Part shown: positions 40,536-54,808 of the stretch, one piece after another
Numbering within the stretch: the stretch's first letter is position 1
How the letters are laid out: each line of letters opens with the position of its first letter
DNA from: Amoebidium appalachense
Lineage: Eukaryota > Ichthyosporea
Length of the DNA: 64,000 nucleotides
Direction of reading: 5' to 3'
NCBI GenBank assembly: GCA_963693365.1
Contig: CAVNZM010000004.1
Location: forward strand, 13,206,001 to 13,270,000
Notes under the pieces: model-generated
What the model was told of the DNA's origin: nothing
Database searches by the model: none
The model's input: only the letters and a program-made list of their open reading frames with translations
Position numbers and translations under genes: made by a program

Positions 40536-41091
40536 TTATGCCTCAAAGTAAACCTTCTCCCCGTCCCAATCCGCCTGATCCAAATAGTCGTTGTCATTGG
40601 TTCGGCCACGGACCAATCGGATCAGGCGATCAGTCCTGTTAGACTCATTTGAGTCAAATACGGTGCTGCCCAAAACCGTGAAATTTGCCTCTCCGTGAAA
40701 CCCGACCGATCCAAGGGTATCCCAAACAACACCCCCCTTTCCGGCGTAATTTCCGGTGTACGTTCCCCCGAGAGTGATGGATGCATTGTTTCTCAGCATG
40801 TTGTTTGCAAAGCATGCGGCCCTGTCGGATTAAACATCCACGTCAGTCACTCGCAGAAAATGATAGCATGCCCCCCCCCCCCCCCCCCCCCACCACCACC
40901 ACCACCAAATCTCCCCCGGCTCCAAAGCAGACATTGTCGTTATTTCAGTCAACCCCTCTCCCGACTCGACTCTATGGCTCTAAGACAAGGGGGGCGGTGC
41001 TCAACTATCCCCCCTCCCCCCCCTTTCAACTGGCTTTAGCATATGCACATGGTGCCTGTATATACCCAGTACCCTTTCTTCTAATTCCTCC

Positions 41092-41122
<31 letters not shown>

Positions 41123-41931
41123 AAACACACACCCGGTGCCCCCCTTCCTTCCCCTATACACACATCCCAGGGCCACCCCTTCCTCCTCCGCATCCTTCAA
41201 TTCTAGCACAAGCCAAATAATGCTTGCTCATACCTATCTGACCCTTTCCCCTTCCCCTCCCCCGATGCACAAGCCACCCACCGCCTACCTGTCCATGACA
41301 GCCGTGTTGTTAAAGAATGTGCCGTCAATAGTCACCGTGCCGTTAACGTTCTGCAGCCACGCCACACCGCCCCTGGAGCCCCATCCATACTCGACGGCCG
41401 AGTTGTACTCGAAGGTTGTGGTTGCAATGTGCACCTGCGCATAGTCCTCGATGCTGCCCATGGCCAATGCACCCCCACCAGACGCACGGTTGCCGCGGAA
41501 TAGACTGTCGTGCAGCTCAAAATAGCCCTGGGGGGGAGGGGGTTGGGTTAGAATTGATTAGTACAGAGTGCAAAGTACACATATAGGACGGACAATGCTA
41601 TGCAGAATGCAAAAAGCCCAAGCCCAGGGGGGGGGGGGGGGAGAGAGAGAGAGAGAGAGAGAGAGGTGTAAAAATGTGTTGCATAAGAGTAAATAGCACA
41701 CAGTTATGATGGACAACACCATGCAGATTGCAAATAACAAACACAGAGGATGCATCATAAACAGCGCCCATCCTCCGAGGGGAGAGGGGGGGGGAGGGGG
41801 GGGGGGGGGGGGGGGGGATTTAGGGCTTAGATAAAATCAAGAACTGGAGCCAGATCGAGCACTTGGTGGGTTGCGATGCAACATTTTTCTATTAATTTTG
41901 TTTTTGACAAGGTGGGGGTGGGGGTGGGGAT

Positions 41932-41969
<38 letters not shown>

Positions 41970-42176
41970 GAGGGGAAGGGGAGGGGGGAGGAGACATAAA
42001 AGAATAGATTGCAATCGTGACTATGGGGCATTGTTTACGTTCCCTGCATCGAAAGTCTATTGTGACGTGCAAGAGTACTTGTGTGTACGTTGTGTGTACG
42101 TTTGCATGTGTGCTCGTATGCTTATGGTTCCATGTGTATGAATGTGCTTTCGTGTGCGTGTTGAAGAAAAGTGTTC

Positions 42177-42217
<41 letters not shown>

Positions 42218-42925
42218 TCCGTTTATGTGTGTCTCTGTGCCTTTGTGTCCTCCACTTCTGTATTTGTGCCGGTGTGTGTGTGCTCCCCTTTTGCGTATCT
42301 GTGTGTGTCAGTGTGTGCCTCAGTGTGCACACATACTATCTCTTCCGGTTTGTATGCTCCCGTTTGTGTCTCTTGTGTATGTCTCACTCTTGTGTGTGCG
42401 TGTGCTTCCTCCTCGTGTGCCTCTGTGCGAGTGTTCCCTTCGGGTGTCCCTATGTGTGTTCTCTAATACAGCACCGGCATGCCTGTGTTCTGTGCAGCCG
42501 CGTGCATGCAGTGGGTGCATGCAAGCTTGGTACCTACAAATAGATGCCCATTTGTGGGCCTGTGTGCATGTATGTCAGTACATAGTGTGTGTGCTGTGCT
42601 GATGCGTGCTGGACGTATCACCCACCTGCGACAAGTAGTTGACCATGATTGCGCCACCCGTTCCGTGGGGGAACTCGTGGCTGTTGTTAAAGAATCGCGT
42701 GTTGTTAAAGGTGTACATCCAGCCCTGTGCGCTGCGGATCCAAATGGCACCACCTCCATCATACCTAAATTTAGATATAGTCAGCCGACTGGTTTCATTT
42801 GCAACACAGAAGTATGCATGCAAATGATAGATGTTTAGGGTGTGTCTATGGCACCTTTGCAAACAAACACCCAGAGCAACCACGGTGCACACAACCGCTT
42901 ACTCGGCTACAGCAACCTTCCCACC

Positions 42926-42960
<35 letters not shown>

Positions 42961-43604
42961 ACAAAACACCCTGTCCTCCACCCGCCACATGCCTGCTGTT
43001 CTCTTAATGCACACATCTGCATGCATTGCCGTGACGGACTGAATATTTCTTCGCACTCGTGACCCCACATTACCTCTTTACGGTGCCTCCCCCCCCCCCC
43101 TCTCCGCCTCACACTCGCATATCATATGCCCCTTAATCCCCTCCGCGCCTCTTGCCTCTTAACACACACATCTCCATTTCACGAGCCCCCCCCCCCCCCC
43201 CCCCAACTTCCCCCTCAAGAGCGGAACATAAATGCAAAGGAGGAACCAATGACGGGGAAGGCTGCAGAAAGGGGGGGGGGGGGGGGGAGAACGTCATGTA
43301 GACACCAGAACTACCTACCTCTCGCCATTCTCATGCACGACGTTGAACGAAAACTCGGAATCCACGACGGTAAACCACTGCGTCCCACCCACGAAAATCA
43401 CGGATCCCCCTCTTGCTCTTGTTTGGAAACCCGTAAAAGTGCAACCCTGAATGTACACATCGACCGTTTTGTATCCTTCGGGGGGGGTCTGCGGGTGCAG
43501 TCCCTGTTCCGTTGGTGTCTGGTAGAACAACCCCGGGCAGCTCCATGGTGCGAAGAACAGACGCAGTACTGATGGTGGTGGTGGAAGGGGGATTGTGTGC
43601 GTGT

Positions 43605-43635
<31 letters not shown>

Positions 43636-45463
43636 GATTTGAAAAGCCAGTCAGAGCGGGTGGTGGAGGTGATGGCGGATGTTGTCAACATGGAAACACG
43701 AGCCGGGGAGGCAGGAGGGGGGAGAGAGGGGGGAGGGGAGGAGGTGGGGGCGGGGGCTCCAACCAGTACCCGTACCAGTGGCATAGATGCATCCTTCTCC
43801 CTCTTCCTCTTGCTCTCTCTTCCCTTGCCCCATCCCCCGACCCACGCACATTCCTGGCCTTCTTCCCCCCATCCACCACCACCACCATACACCCACATGT
43901 TCTCTCTTGACCGTAGCTATCTTCATTTACAAACCCAATCTGCCTACACCGAACCCTGGGGCTAGGCAAGTATATGGTACCGACGATATGTGGTGCCTAT
44001 GCATATATCTGATCGATGGGCTTGAAGAGAAAAAGTGTTGTGGTGTGCAGGGAGAGGGGGAGGTGGGGGGATGGGGAGAGAGGGGGGAGGGAGGGGACAG
44101 GGGTCTATGGCTATGCCATTCCATGACGGGGTTTGACAGCACGTTAAAAAGCAACTTGGACACATAGAGAACCCTGCAGTCATGCCCCCACTCTTTTGCT
44201 CCCTTAAAAACCAAGGTTTCTTAACTGCCAACCGTGTACAGGTATTACCTCCCCCCTTCCCCCCCCCCCCCCCCCCCACCCCCCTCCCCACTTCTCCGTG
44301 GATGGTCCTCCCATGCTGCCACACCCCATCCCCTCCTTCCGTGCTCTTTCCTACACTCTTTCTTTCTCGTCCCCTCACACACATTCCTTCCTCCCCCTCC
44401 TCGTCCCCCCCCCCCCCCCCCCCCCCTTCCCCCCCAAAAGAAAAAAAAAAAAAAAAAAAAAAAAGGAAAGAAAAAAAAAAAAAAAAAGGAAAGAAGAAAA
44501 GGGGAACAAAAAATCGCTGACCAAGGTGCTTAGAGCCGTAACTCAAGTCAGCCGTTGATGAGGGGGGTTGAGGGCACGAGGACAGGAAACATCGAATGAC
44601 TGAGTGTCCGCAATTAACAGATTGTGGGTAACTAGGGCTCAAATGAGCGACAACAAATCACCATTTAATTTAAATGCACATGCGGTACTGCCTTTGGAGT
44701 AAAGGAATGGGGTGTGTGCGTATGAGTTGGATTGGTGGGTGGTTTAACGTGGGCACACACAGACTCACCGGTTGGGCTTCATCTGAAAGTGCAAATTTGT
44801 GAAACACACATTGACAAAATCGCCCAACTGCCGGAGCATGGCACCCTCAGTCACATTCATATCCACCGTAATTGTGTGCTTGGTGTTGCCGCAGCTGCGC
44901 AGTTCGACGCTCTTTGAGAGCGTCATTTCAGCTGTCACCGTGATATCCCCACCAATTTCCACAACACCACCGTTAGGCACCCAGTAAATCGCGTCTGCCA
45001 GCGAGTTTGCACATTTTTTAAAGCCTACTACTGCCACCGAGCAATTTCTTACGCTGCAAGGCTTGATTTGGGTGCTTGGCATGGCAGGGTGGGGTGGGGG
45101 TGGGGGGGGAATCCAGACAGGAACAACCAGTGTGGGTGTGGGAACGATACTGCCCGTGGTGCCCTCTTGCGCGGTTAGCTTTACCCCTGTGCTCGTTGGT
45201 TTTATATTCTGTGTTTTTGTGCTTGGTGTCTCCACCACTTCCTCTACTGGTGTATCTTCTGGTGTAGGGGTGGGAGTATCTTTGTTTTTAAGTGTCCGTG
45301 TGGTCCTCGTTGCCCGTGTGGTTTTCGTGGTTGTGGGTTCCACGGCGTCGACTGGGGTGTCCTCACCATCCTGATTTGCTGTTGGGGTGGTGGCTTTTGC
45401 GTTCACGCAAATGAAAAAAAAGGCAAGGAGCCCAAGTAGGGCTAGGCGAAATTTCAACGCCAT
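40536..45463 (-). CDS. Secreted Thr/Pro-rich protein with chlamydial Pmp-like beta-helix repeats
   Basis: Minus-strand exons: 45463-44769 (ATG), about 43568-43319, 42764-42626, 41527-41289, 40821-40536 (TAA). Phases match across the last four exons; the join between exon 1 and the next is out of phase as drawn, so a small exon may be missing between 43569 and 44762. The protein starts with a signal peptide (MALKFRLALLGLLAFFFICVNA), followed by a Thr/Pro-rich linker of about 100 residues that could carry O-glycans. Next comes a cysteine-containing region (GGVVEIGGDITV…) and then repeated GGAIW, GGAIM, GGGAL, GGVAW and GGVVW turns alternating with F-x-x-N strands (FFNNS, FRGN, FEYNS, FFNNT). 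This GGA(I/L/V)+FxxN pattern is that of the polymorphic membrane protein beta-helix repeat and of similar eukaryotic parallel beta-helix proteins. Likely cell-surface or secreted; ligand unknown. Confidence 0.75.
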
Positions 45464-46689
45464 GTTGCTGTGAATTGTGCTGCTACCCCACAGCTGTAAA
45501 ATTACAAGGGGCTGGTTGACCCTACTATGTGGCTGTGGATACAATGATACGATAGCAATAAATATCACGTCTACAAAAAAAAAAGATTGCGAATATGAAG
45601 CGGTGAAAATAGGACCTTTGCCTGTGTTTACAATTTTATGTCACCTATAAACTCGGCAACTGAACTTGGGATGAATCCTGAACCACACGAGGGCTTGATG
45701 AAACTGAAGACCATGTGGGTAACGATGCCAGATTTTTGGGGGGATTACGCCAGAATTATGTTTTCAGCCAACCGGTTGGCTGGAGGTGGGTAAAAAAAGC
45801 CCTCATTGTGGTCGCTGTGTTGATCAGTCACATGAGACAGGAGCTGTGGAGCTGGGTGAGTACCAAAAAAAATAAAATTTAGATTAAATAAAAATACATT
45901 ATGCATTCTGCTACAATGTCACTGCTTTATATAATAGCGTATCGCGTATCGCAATTGTCAGCAATCCCATGCCGGGACGTCGAATTTTTAAGCAATAGCG
46001 AACGGGCCAATCATGTGTGACCACAGCAAGGAAGAGGCCAATGAAAAAACACCCTGGAACCAGCTGTGCGCACAGCCTGTGCGTGGATGATACCTGATTT
46101 GTATTCACACTGTGTATCTATGCATTTATAATATGGTTCTGCTTTTCAGCTTCTCAGTTAAACTCCGAATAGAAAAGATGCTACGGTTATAGGGCCTGGC
46201 CAAGGGGAACGCGGCAGCCATGGGGGATGGGGAGTCTTACATATACTGACTCACAAGTACCGTACCAGATTGCAAATTTGCAGCGCTCTGCTGATAATCT
46301 TACAGCCAATAGAATCTCTGTGAAGGAAGCCAAAAGTAGAGACATCCTTGTGTGAAAGTATGATCTGATTGGATCTCACGAATTTGCAAGATCTCGGTAT
46401 GATAGCGCATCGTGCGTGACACTTATGATCATTCACATGATGAATGAATCTCCCGCTTCTCAATGCAGTATTCCTACTTTTATTATTGTTTTATTATAGC
46501 ATCAAGCTTATACAATATTCAACATCTGGCCTAAACTCAATGGGTTCGCCTGGTAGACAAAAACACTTAGCAAAAGTCACACTTATCATTACGGACGTGG
46601 AGGCTATTATTAGCTCATTGTAATCTGCTGTTGCTATTTTTATCGCAATGATTTCACCAGAGGTTTGAAATGGCTCAGTGTTTGCGCAA
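45464..46689. other. Intergenic region between divergent genes
   Basis: Separates the minus-strand beta-helix gene from the plus-strand threonine aldolase gene. It holds CCAAT-type motifs around 45775 and 46010 and otherwise unique, fairly AT-rich sequence without CA repeats or long poly-C. Confidence 0.5.
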
Positions 46690-46952
46690 ACGTGACGTGA
46701 TTGGTTCACATTTCCCTCCCTATGTTTTTTTTGGCGCCCAGGCCCCTTACGTCAGGGACGGCGGCCACAGAAAATTACAACAAGGCCATGAAGGCTCCGC
46801 GGCCGAGCTGCCCATGGCCACGGGCCATAATCGTTGGGGGCCCCCACTAGCGAAGTCACTGGGATATACAAAGCTCCAGCTACATAAATTTAGGCTCATA
46901 TATGTATACATACATACAGCGCCATCGTTGAGGCGGAGCTTGTGCCAGTCAG
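46690..46952 (+). promoter_or_regulatory. Candidate promoter and 5' UTR exon of the threonine aldolase gene
   Basis: TGACGTGA (46693-46700, CRE-like) overlaps GATTGGT (46698-46704), and TTTGGCGCC (46730-46738, E2F-like) follows. The sequence runs to CAG|GTATGT (donor at 46953). A matching acceptor, ATACCAG, ends at 48087, six bases before the threonine aldolase ATG. The 5' UTR intron and promoter are inferred. Confidence 0.4.
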
Positions 46953-48093
46953 GTATGTCGATGGCTAAAGGAAACCGTGCAGCTGTGGACGCGGCTGTAG
47001 GTAGACCTGTGTGTGGCATGCGCTTGTTGAACCGTGAGTGCACCGTGTGCGTGTGTGTGTGTGTGTGTGGGGGGGGGGAAGTAGATGTTTTTCGTGTGGG
47101 TTTGTGTGTGCGTTTGTGTGTGTGTGCGCGCGCATGTGTCTTGTGTGTAACTGCGCCTTGGTTGTTGGCCTGTGTCCGTGTATACGTGTGTGTGTGTGTG
47201 TGTGCAAGTGTGAATTTGTGCGTGTTTGTCACGATGTGTGCGTGTGCGTGCGTGTGCATGTCACGGTGTGTGCGTGTTGTGTGTGCGCGTGTGTGTGGTG
47301 TGTGTGGTGTGTGTGTGTGTGTAAACTGGGTGGTGGTGGGAGTTGTGTTGATTGATCGAGTATGTGTGGGTACGAAGGGTAGAGAAAGGGAGTGGTGAGT
47401 GGCATGTGGCGGTTAGTTGTGTGTGGGATGTAAAGCAGTTGTCGCCTCTAGCATTGGTAGCATGGGTTTGTGCAAAGCGTACATGTGATCCCAAGGTTTA
47501 GCGGGAAAGTGTGAATAGTATGGTATATGCGAAACAGGCAGCAATTTTGCTTGTACTGCAAGTATGTGCTGGCACATGTTAGCACAGTCTTAGAGGTGTC
47601 AACACACAACTAAAGTGACTATGGCTTTGCACGGTCGCCATTACACTTTCTATTTGCCTATTCTCTTAGGCGCTATCAGGCAAGCGTTGGGCATATGCAA
47701 GGAGTGCCACATAAAACAGCCATGTTTCGAATATACTTGAAATAAATCCACGTAATTGTTTTGATTGCATGCAAAAGAACCAAAAGAAAGGTTGTCCAAT
47801 CAAATACCGTTTTCCCTCTGGCAAGGCCTTCAGCCCCCCCTCCCCTCCCCCTCCTTCCCGCCCGCCTTCCCGCCCGCCTAGAGGATGGGCCTACCTTTTG
47901 TGCCCAGGATAAAGGCAGCCAATCAAATCACCCTGTTCCCAAGGCACCACTATGAATGGGAAGATCCCCCCCCCCCCCATCCCCACCCCCCCCCCCCCCC
48001 CCCCCCCCCCCCCGCCCCTCTTTCGCCTTTTTCACGTGTCCCTCTCTCACCACCTGTATATACCTAATTCCAACTTATCCATACCAGATTGCA

Positions 48094-48463
48094 ATGCTGC
48101 TGCAGCGCAACACGACCATCCTTGCCCGTGCCCTCATCACCGCCTGTGTGTCTACACCCACGAGGTAGGGTGCGATAATGACTGAGATGAAGATTTACAG
48201 AAGATGAGATTACACTCTTCTGTCGATATTATGTCTATCAGAATGTACCGTCCAATGTCTTTATGGGGAAACAGGAACAGGAAAGGAGAGACCTCTCCTT
48301 TTTTTCCTCATCGTTATTTGGTTGCCAATCCTTTATCGATCTATTTATTGTTTATTATCATGTGTATTTGTGTGTGTGGGCACCAGGGTAGGCGGTCAGC
48401 AGGCGGCACATTTCGTGAGATATCAACCCCTCTTCCTCCCTCCCCCCCGCCCCCCTCTCTCGT

Positions 48464-48537
<74 letters not shown>

Positions 48538-50762
48538 CCTCTCTCTCCCTCTCTCTCTCTCTCTTGCTCCCCCACCCCCCCTCCCCCCTCTCTCCCCTTC
48601 TCACACTCTTCCCCCCCCCCCCCCCCCCCCCCCCCTTTTTTTTTTCTATGCCTGCAGATCTGTACTTAACTGTGCGCAAGAATGGGCAATCAAGTTACTA
48701 CGAAGAATTACATGTGTCACATCACCCAGCCGTCTTTTTGCATTCTTGCATTCTGTTGCTCGCTGCATGGGCCTTCACGACTGGGATTCTCTTGTTGACC
48801 TGGACCATGTTTGCTTCGAATGTCCACTCTGCCTCCTGGGGTTTTTCTTTTTTTTTTTTTTGGGGGGGGGGGGGGGGGGGGAGAACATCATAACATCATT
48901 CCGGCCACACCAGTAACACTTCTTTTTGTCCTGCCAGAAAATCTGCTTCCTTCCTGTCATTGTTTTCTCGGCGCACCATGGTCTACGTATCTGCTTCAGA
49001 GAATGGCTCGGCTACTGGTAAGTGAAGGGTGTTCGAAACTTACCTGGGAAGTGGCATGTCTAATGGTGGCCAGGGGTTGGGGGGTTGGGGGGGGGGGGGG
49101 GGTCTTCATCGGGAAGGGGTGGTGGTGTGTGCGTGTGTGTGTGTGGGGGGGGGGGGGGGGGGGGGGGGAGGGGGGGGCGGGGGGATTGTGGGAGGGGGGG
49201 GGGGGGGGTGGGGGGGGGGGGGGGGTGGGTGGGGGGGGATGAAGGGATAGACCAGTACTGGGTTGGTCAAGGGCCAAAGAATGGGGAGGAAGGGGTAATA
49301 TCGGGTGCTTACGGGTGAGTTCCGATTGTATCTGGGATAAAATTGTGCTCCTCTTCCCTACCGAATAAACATCGGAAATGAAAACACGTCAATATTCATC
49401 CCCCCCCCTCCCTCCCTCCCACCCCCCACCTACCCACCCACCCACCCACCCTCACCCCGTCCCGGGCTCGTTCACTCGTTGACATTCATCCCGGTTTGAG
49501 ATTCACAATGATTCATCCCTGTGATTTGACATCAACGGTAAGGACCACTATCCTATGGTAAGAAGTAGACACAAATACGATTTCTTTCACTAGTGTGCAT
49601 CCAGTGCTTGGTGCCAGACATAACCCAGGGAATGATGCAGGCCAGGTGCCGATTACGTGCGATTTGAGGAGTGATACGATCACGGTGCCCTGCAAGGGAA
49701 TGAAGGAGGTGCCAGCCCCCCCCCCCCCCCCCCCCCCCCCCCCCCATGCGGCACGTTACATGCCGGCGTAACATAACTCGGACTATGGATTTGGCTTTTT
49801 TCAAGCCCAAAGCAATGGGTGATACCATATTTCCGGCTTACATCCGGGGGCATAGCTTTCCGTTCGAAGACGTTAAAGTTCCGCCCTAGTAAGCGTGTTA
49901 CCACCCTGCGACGTGGGTCAAATCTCATATTTTCCCCTCTGATTGCGAATTCTGCGGCCTTCGGGACTTAATTCTCTTCAGCTGGTGTAGTATGTTAGCC
50001 AGGGAAGTATCGACTTAGGTAGCGACGGGGGAGCTTCCTAGAAGCCCCGTCTCCTGAGTTCCTATCTATATTTTTCTTGCTTCTGCTTACTGCTGCAACT
50101 TTAACCCCCGGCCTTTCCCACTGCCCTTGCCTGCATAAGCAACCCTGCTCGTCTCTGATCAAGACGGGTGACCTACCCATGTTCAAGTGAAAACAGTATC
50201 TGAGTTGGGTTTTGTTAACGAGGTGAATAGGTCGAAACTCGGGTACTGTGGATGGCGTGGGCCCCCCTTGAGGATGGGCTCTGCTTATTATGCATAGTCT
50301 TTTGTATGGCTTGCATTCTGCATCGTGTTATCCGTTTGTTCTTGTGTACTTCGTACTTTTTGACGCATTCAAACCCCCCCCCCCCCCCCCCTCCTCCTCC
50401 TCCTCCTTCCCCCCTTCTTCCCCCACTCATCCTCTGACCTTCCCCGTCCCCCTTCCCTTCTTCGGTCCTTCACTTTTGAAAGAGAAAACGAAATGAAAAG
50501 GAATATCTTTCATGCGAACGCCTCGGAAGGGGCAGAGAAAGTATTCAGTCTGTCAGGGGTAGGTTGTATCTAATGGTACCCAGCCCATGGAATTACATCA
50601 CCTGATTCCCAGCCAAGCATACTCCACTGCGATCCAGCAACCCACTCCTTTTCTTCCACCCTACTGCCTCACTCCACCGGCGCACCAAGCTTTAACCTGT
50701 TGTAGTGGGATCGAATGCATGTGAAACCTGTTCCATGTACACTTCCTGACCCCCCCCCCCCC

Positions 50763-50803
<41 letters not shown>

Positions 50804-52055
50804 TGGTTGACCCACCCAAGTTCAGTTGATGCTGCTGTCTGAGTTGGAGCGTCGTATATACGCGGGCTAAGGGGTCGAAACTCAGACGCAATTGATGACT
50901 TGGGCCCTCCCTGAGGATGGGCTCTGCTTATGACGCATACTGTGCGCATGGCTGATGCTGCATACTTGAATGTTTGCCTTTGCATGTGTCCTGCACCATG
51001 CTTCTCATCGTGTATGCGTACTTCGTACTGTGTTCCGCATTCAAAACCCCCCCCCCCCCCCAACTACACATACAGGCCATGATGGCTGCCCCTGTGGGTG
51101 ACGATGTCTTTGGGGAGGACCCAACCATCAACGAGTTGGAAAGGTGTGCTCACACCCGATCCCCCCCCCCCCCCCCCCCCCCCCCTTCGCTTGCGGAAAC
51201 AAACCCGTGCTGCAAACGACCTCTAGCATTGAGAGACTCTTGAGTACATGCAACAGATCCCTAACACCATTTTTGTTAATTCTTGAATTTTATTTTCTTC
51301 TTCTATTTCGTTTTTGCACATGGGTGGAAGGCAGGGAGAGGGGGGGGTGGGGGGTGGGGGGTGGGGGGAGGGGTGGAAGGGAGGGGGATGAAAAGGTGCA
51401 GTCGGAAAAGAGGAGGGAGGGGAGGTAACGGTGATACTAACCGTCAGAGCAGATATGTGGCTGAGCTTGCAGGGAAGGAGGCCGGGCTGTTTGTGGCCAC
51501 CGGCACAATGTCCAACCAGCTGGCCATACGCGCAAAGATAGGGGTAGGCCACCCACTAGTAGTGTACATGGCATGGTGCATGAAATGGGTGGGTTTTGAA
51601 AACACGAATAGTACAAAGAGTGGGGGAAGAGATGGTGTGATCTGTGAAGGTTGCAGGAGGTAAGAGGAGGAGAATTCGCTCAGATCGGAGGCTGCACAAG
51701 AAAAGGTTTGATCGAGAGTGGGGGGGGGGACTTGTCCGGGTGAGGACTAATGGTGGGTGCAAACATAGTTTGGGATTGGGGTTGGCTGTTAGAGTTGCAG
51801 GGCTAGTGGCAAACCGGTAGGTAGGTATGTGTGTGTGTGTGTGCGGTGGTGCTGTGGTGCTGGTGGTGGTGGTGGTGGTGGTGGTGGGGGGGGGGGGGGG
51901 GGAGGGGGGGGGGGGGGGGGGGGGAGAGGGGGGGGGGGGGGGGTGGATCGGAGGGTGTTATGGGAGTTAATGCTTGGCCCCAGGGAGGAGAAAGTGCGCA
52001 TTTGGGTGGGTGGGTGGTGGTGTGTGTGTTTTTTTTTTTTTTTTGGTGGTGGGGG

Positions 52056-52093
<38 letters not shown>

Positions 52094-52317
52094 GGAGGGT
52101 AAATTCACTGAATGGGAGGGCCCGTGCAGGCACTGGAGTCAGTGGTGTGTGATGCGCGCTGCCACATCTTCAGCTACGAGTGCGGGGGGGTGGCCTACCA
52201 TTCCCAGGCACACATGATTCCAGTTACCCTGCCCCCTGGCCGTATATCTCCCCCCCATCCCCCCTCCCCCGCCCAAAAAAAAAAAAAAAGAAAAAAAAAT
52301 TGCCCGTATCTTCCCTC

Positions 52318-52354
<37 letters not shown>

Positions 52355-52355
52355 C

Positions 52356-52428
<73 letters not shown>

Positions 52429-52457
52429 ACCATTTCCTTTCCTTCACCCGTCCCTCC

Positions 52458-52499
<42 letters not shown>

Positions 52500-53073
52500 A
52501 AAAAAAAAAAAAAAAAGATCGCCAGTATCTTCTCTCAATCGCCCCCCCAAGCAACCCTGCTCGTCTCTGATCAAGACGGGTGACCTACTCATGTTCAAGT
52601 GAAACAGTATCTGAGTTGGGTTTCGTTAACGAGGGGAATAGGTCGAAACTCGGGTACTGTGGATGACGTGGGCCCCCCCTGAGGATGGGCTCTGCTTATT
52701 ATGCATACTCTTTATGTATGGCTTGCATTCTGCATCGTGTTATCCGTTTGTTCTTGTGTACTTCGTACTTTTTGACGCATTCAAAACCCCCCCCCCCCCC
52801 CCCCCCCCCCCTATTTCCTCTCCTTCACCCGTTCTCCCCCCCCCCCCCCCTCCCCCCTTCCCCCCTCCCCGTCCACCCACACAAGTAGCCTCACTATTTT
52901 GTTAATAATTAATCTCCTGCACCCATACCTCAACTTAGGTTCATCAACGCTGCCCTCGCTCACGGATCACTTGTACACATCAATACACCACACGGACACA
53001 CACACGGACACACACAAACGTTTCTTTCTCTCTCCCTCCCTCCCTCTCCCTCTCGCCCTCTCTCTCTCTCTCT

Positions 53074-53104
<31 letters not shown>

Positions 53105-53208
53105 TAAACCCCCCTTCCCCCTCCCCCCCCCCCCCCCCCCCCAATCCCCCCCTGTCTCTCTCTCTCGTTTCATTCCTCTCTCTATATCTCCCCGTCTCTC
53201 TCTCTGAT

Positions 53209-53269
<61 letters not shown>

Positions 53270-53952
53270 AGCACCTGACGGTGGAGACCATTGCCCCCCA
53301 CGTACTTGGTCCAGACATGCACCATGCCGTCACCAAGATGATTCTCTTAGAGAACACCCTCGGTGGTGAGCACCCTTCCACCCCCCCCCCCCCCTCCACC
53401 CCCCCCCCCCTCCTCCTTCGTACTGAGTCCCACCACCCCCCCCCCCCCCCCCCCCCCCCCGCCGTCTTTGTTTTGGGTACTGAGTACCTACGCCCCCCTC
53501 CCTCCCCCTTTCCTTTAATTCTAATGTGGTTACTCTTCCCCTTCAATTTGCGTGTTTGTGGCTTGTATGCATTAGCAGCCCTGCTGGGTGTTCCCCTGAG
53601 CAAATGAAGTGTGTTCAATCTGGATGAACGAAGGATCTGCATGAATATTGAGTTTAGGAGACAAGATAACTGGAAGAAAAGAGAGAAAGCTCTGTAGGGC
53701 CTGGGTGCCTACGGTGCCTTTATCCAAGAACGCCTCCCCCCCCCCCCCCCCCCCCCCCCCCCCGCGCCCTCTCAGCACACACCCGCATTAAATGCCACGC
53801 ACACACACACAAACGTCACCTATCACCACCCTCCTCGAGTGACCCATGTTTGGTTTCCAATCATGCCCATTCCCGGCGCACGTCCAAATAACCAAACCCC
53901 CTCCCCCCTCCCCCCTTCCTCCCCCCCGCCCAGTACACACGCTTGCGTGCAA

Positions 53953-53983
<31 letters not shown>

Positions 53984-54767
53984 ACACACACACACAGGAT
54001 CGATCTTCCCGCTTGCCGAGATGCAGCGGATCAAGCAGTATGCCGAGAGCAAGGGCCTGCTGGTGCACATTGATGGTGCACGCCTGTGGTCCGCATGGTG
54101 CGTACCCAACATAGCCGTGCTTTTCCTTTTTTGTTGGTTCCTGGTTTTTTCCCTTCTTCTTCTTTATTATATTTTTTTTTCCAGCCTTTCAATCTTTCAT
54201 TCATCCTTTTTTTGCATTTGGGGTGGGGAAAGGGAGGGGGGGGAAGAAGGGGAGGGGGGTGGGGGGGGGTTTGGTGTCAGTGTGAGCGCGCATGTGTGTG
54301 TGTACACACGTGCACATGTTGATAACATGTGGTGGCGGTGGCCGGGGGGGGGGGGGGGGGGGGGGACTCTTTGTAGTGTACGACCTTCGTGCTAACATAC
54401 AGGCAGACATAAGAAAGCTATAACAGAAACACCAAAGGTGCCCTGTCAGTCTGCCCGTTGAAGAGCTTTGGAAAATGACCATCTTGAAGTTGAGAGGTGT
54501 TGCATGAGGCATATATACTGGGGGCAGATGGGTTTTATCCAAGGCGGATCTGTGTCTGCCAGTCGGGTGTGGGACGGTCAGTGTGTGGATGTTGCACCTG
54601 GTGCATTGGTGCTTGGCAACATGCCAGGGACATATGCGCTGTTTGCACCTCCAAGGTGCACTTCGGGTCGTCGGAAGCACCACAAGTTGGAAAAAATCCG
54701 TCACACTACAGCATATGCTAGATGGGTAGCTAAATCACTCTCTGCTCCTCCGCCCCCTTCCCCCTTC

Positions 54768-54808
<41 letters not shown>

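Noticed and set aside
46670-47398. 242-residue plus-strand frame
   Set aside because: It starts in likely promoter sequence and runs into a TG repeat; composition is non-protein-like, and a splice donor at 46953 fits a 5' UTR exon better.
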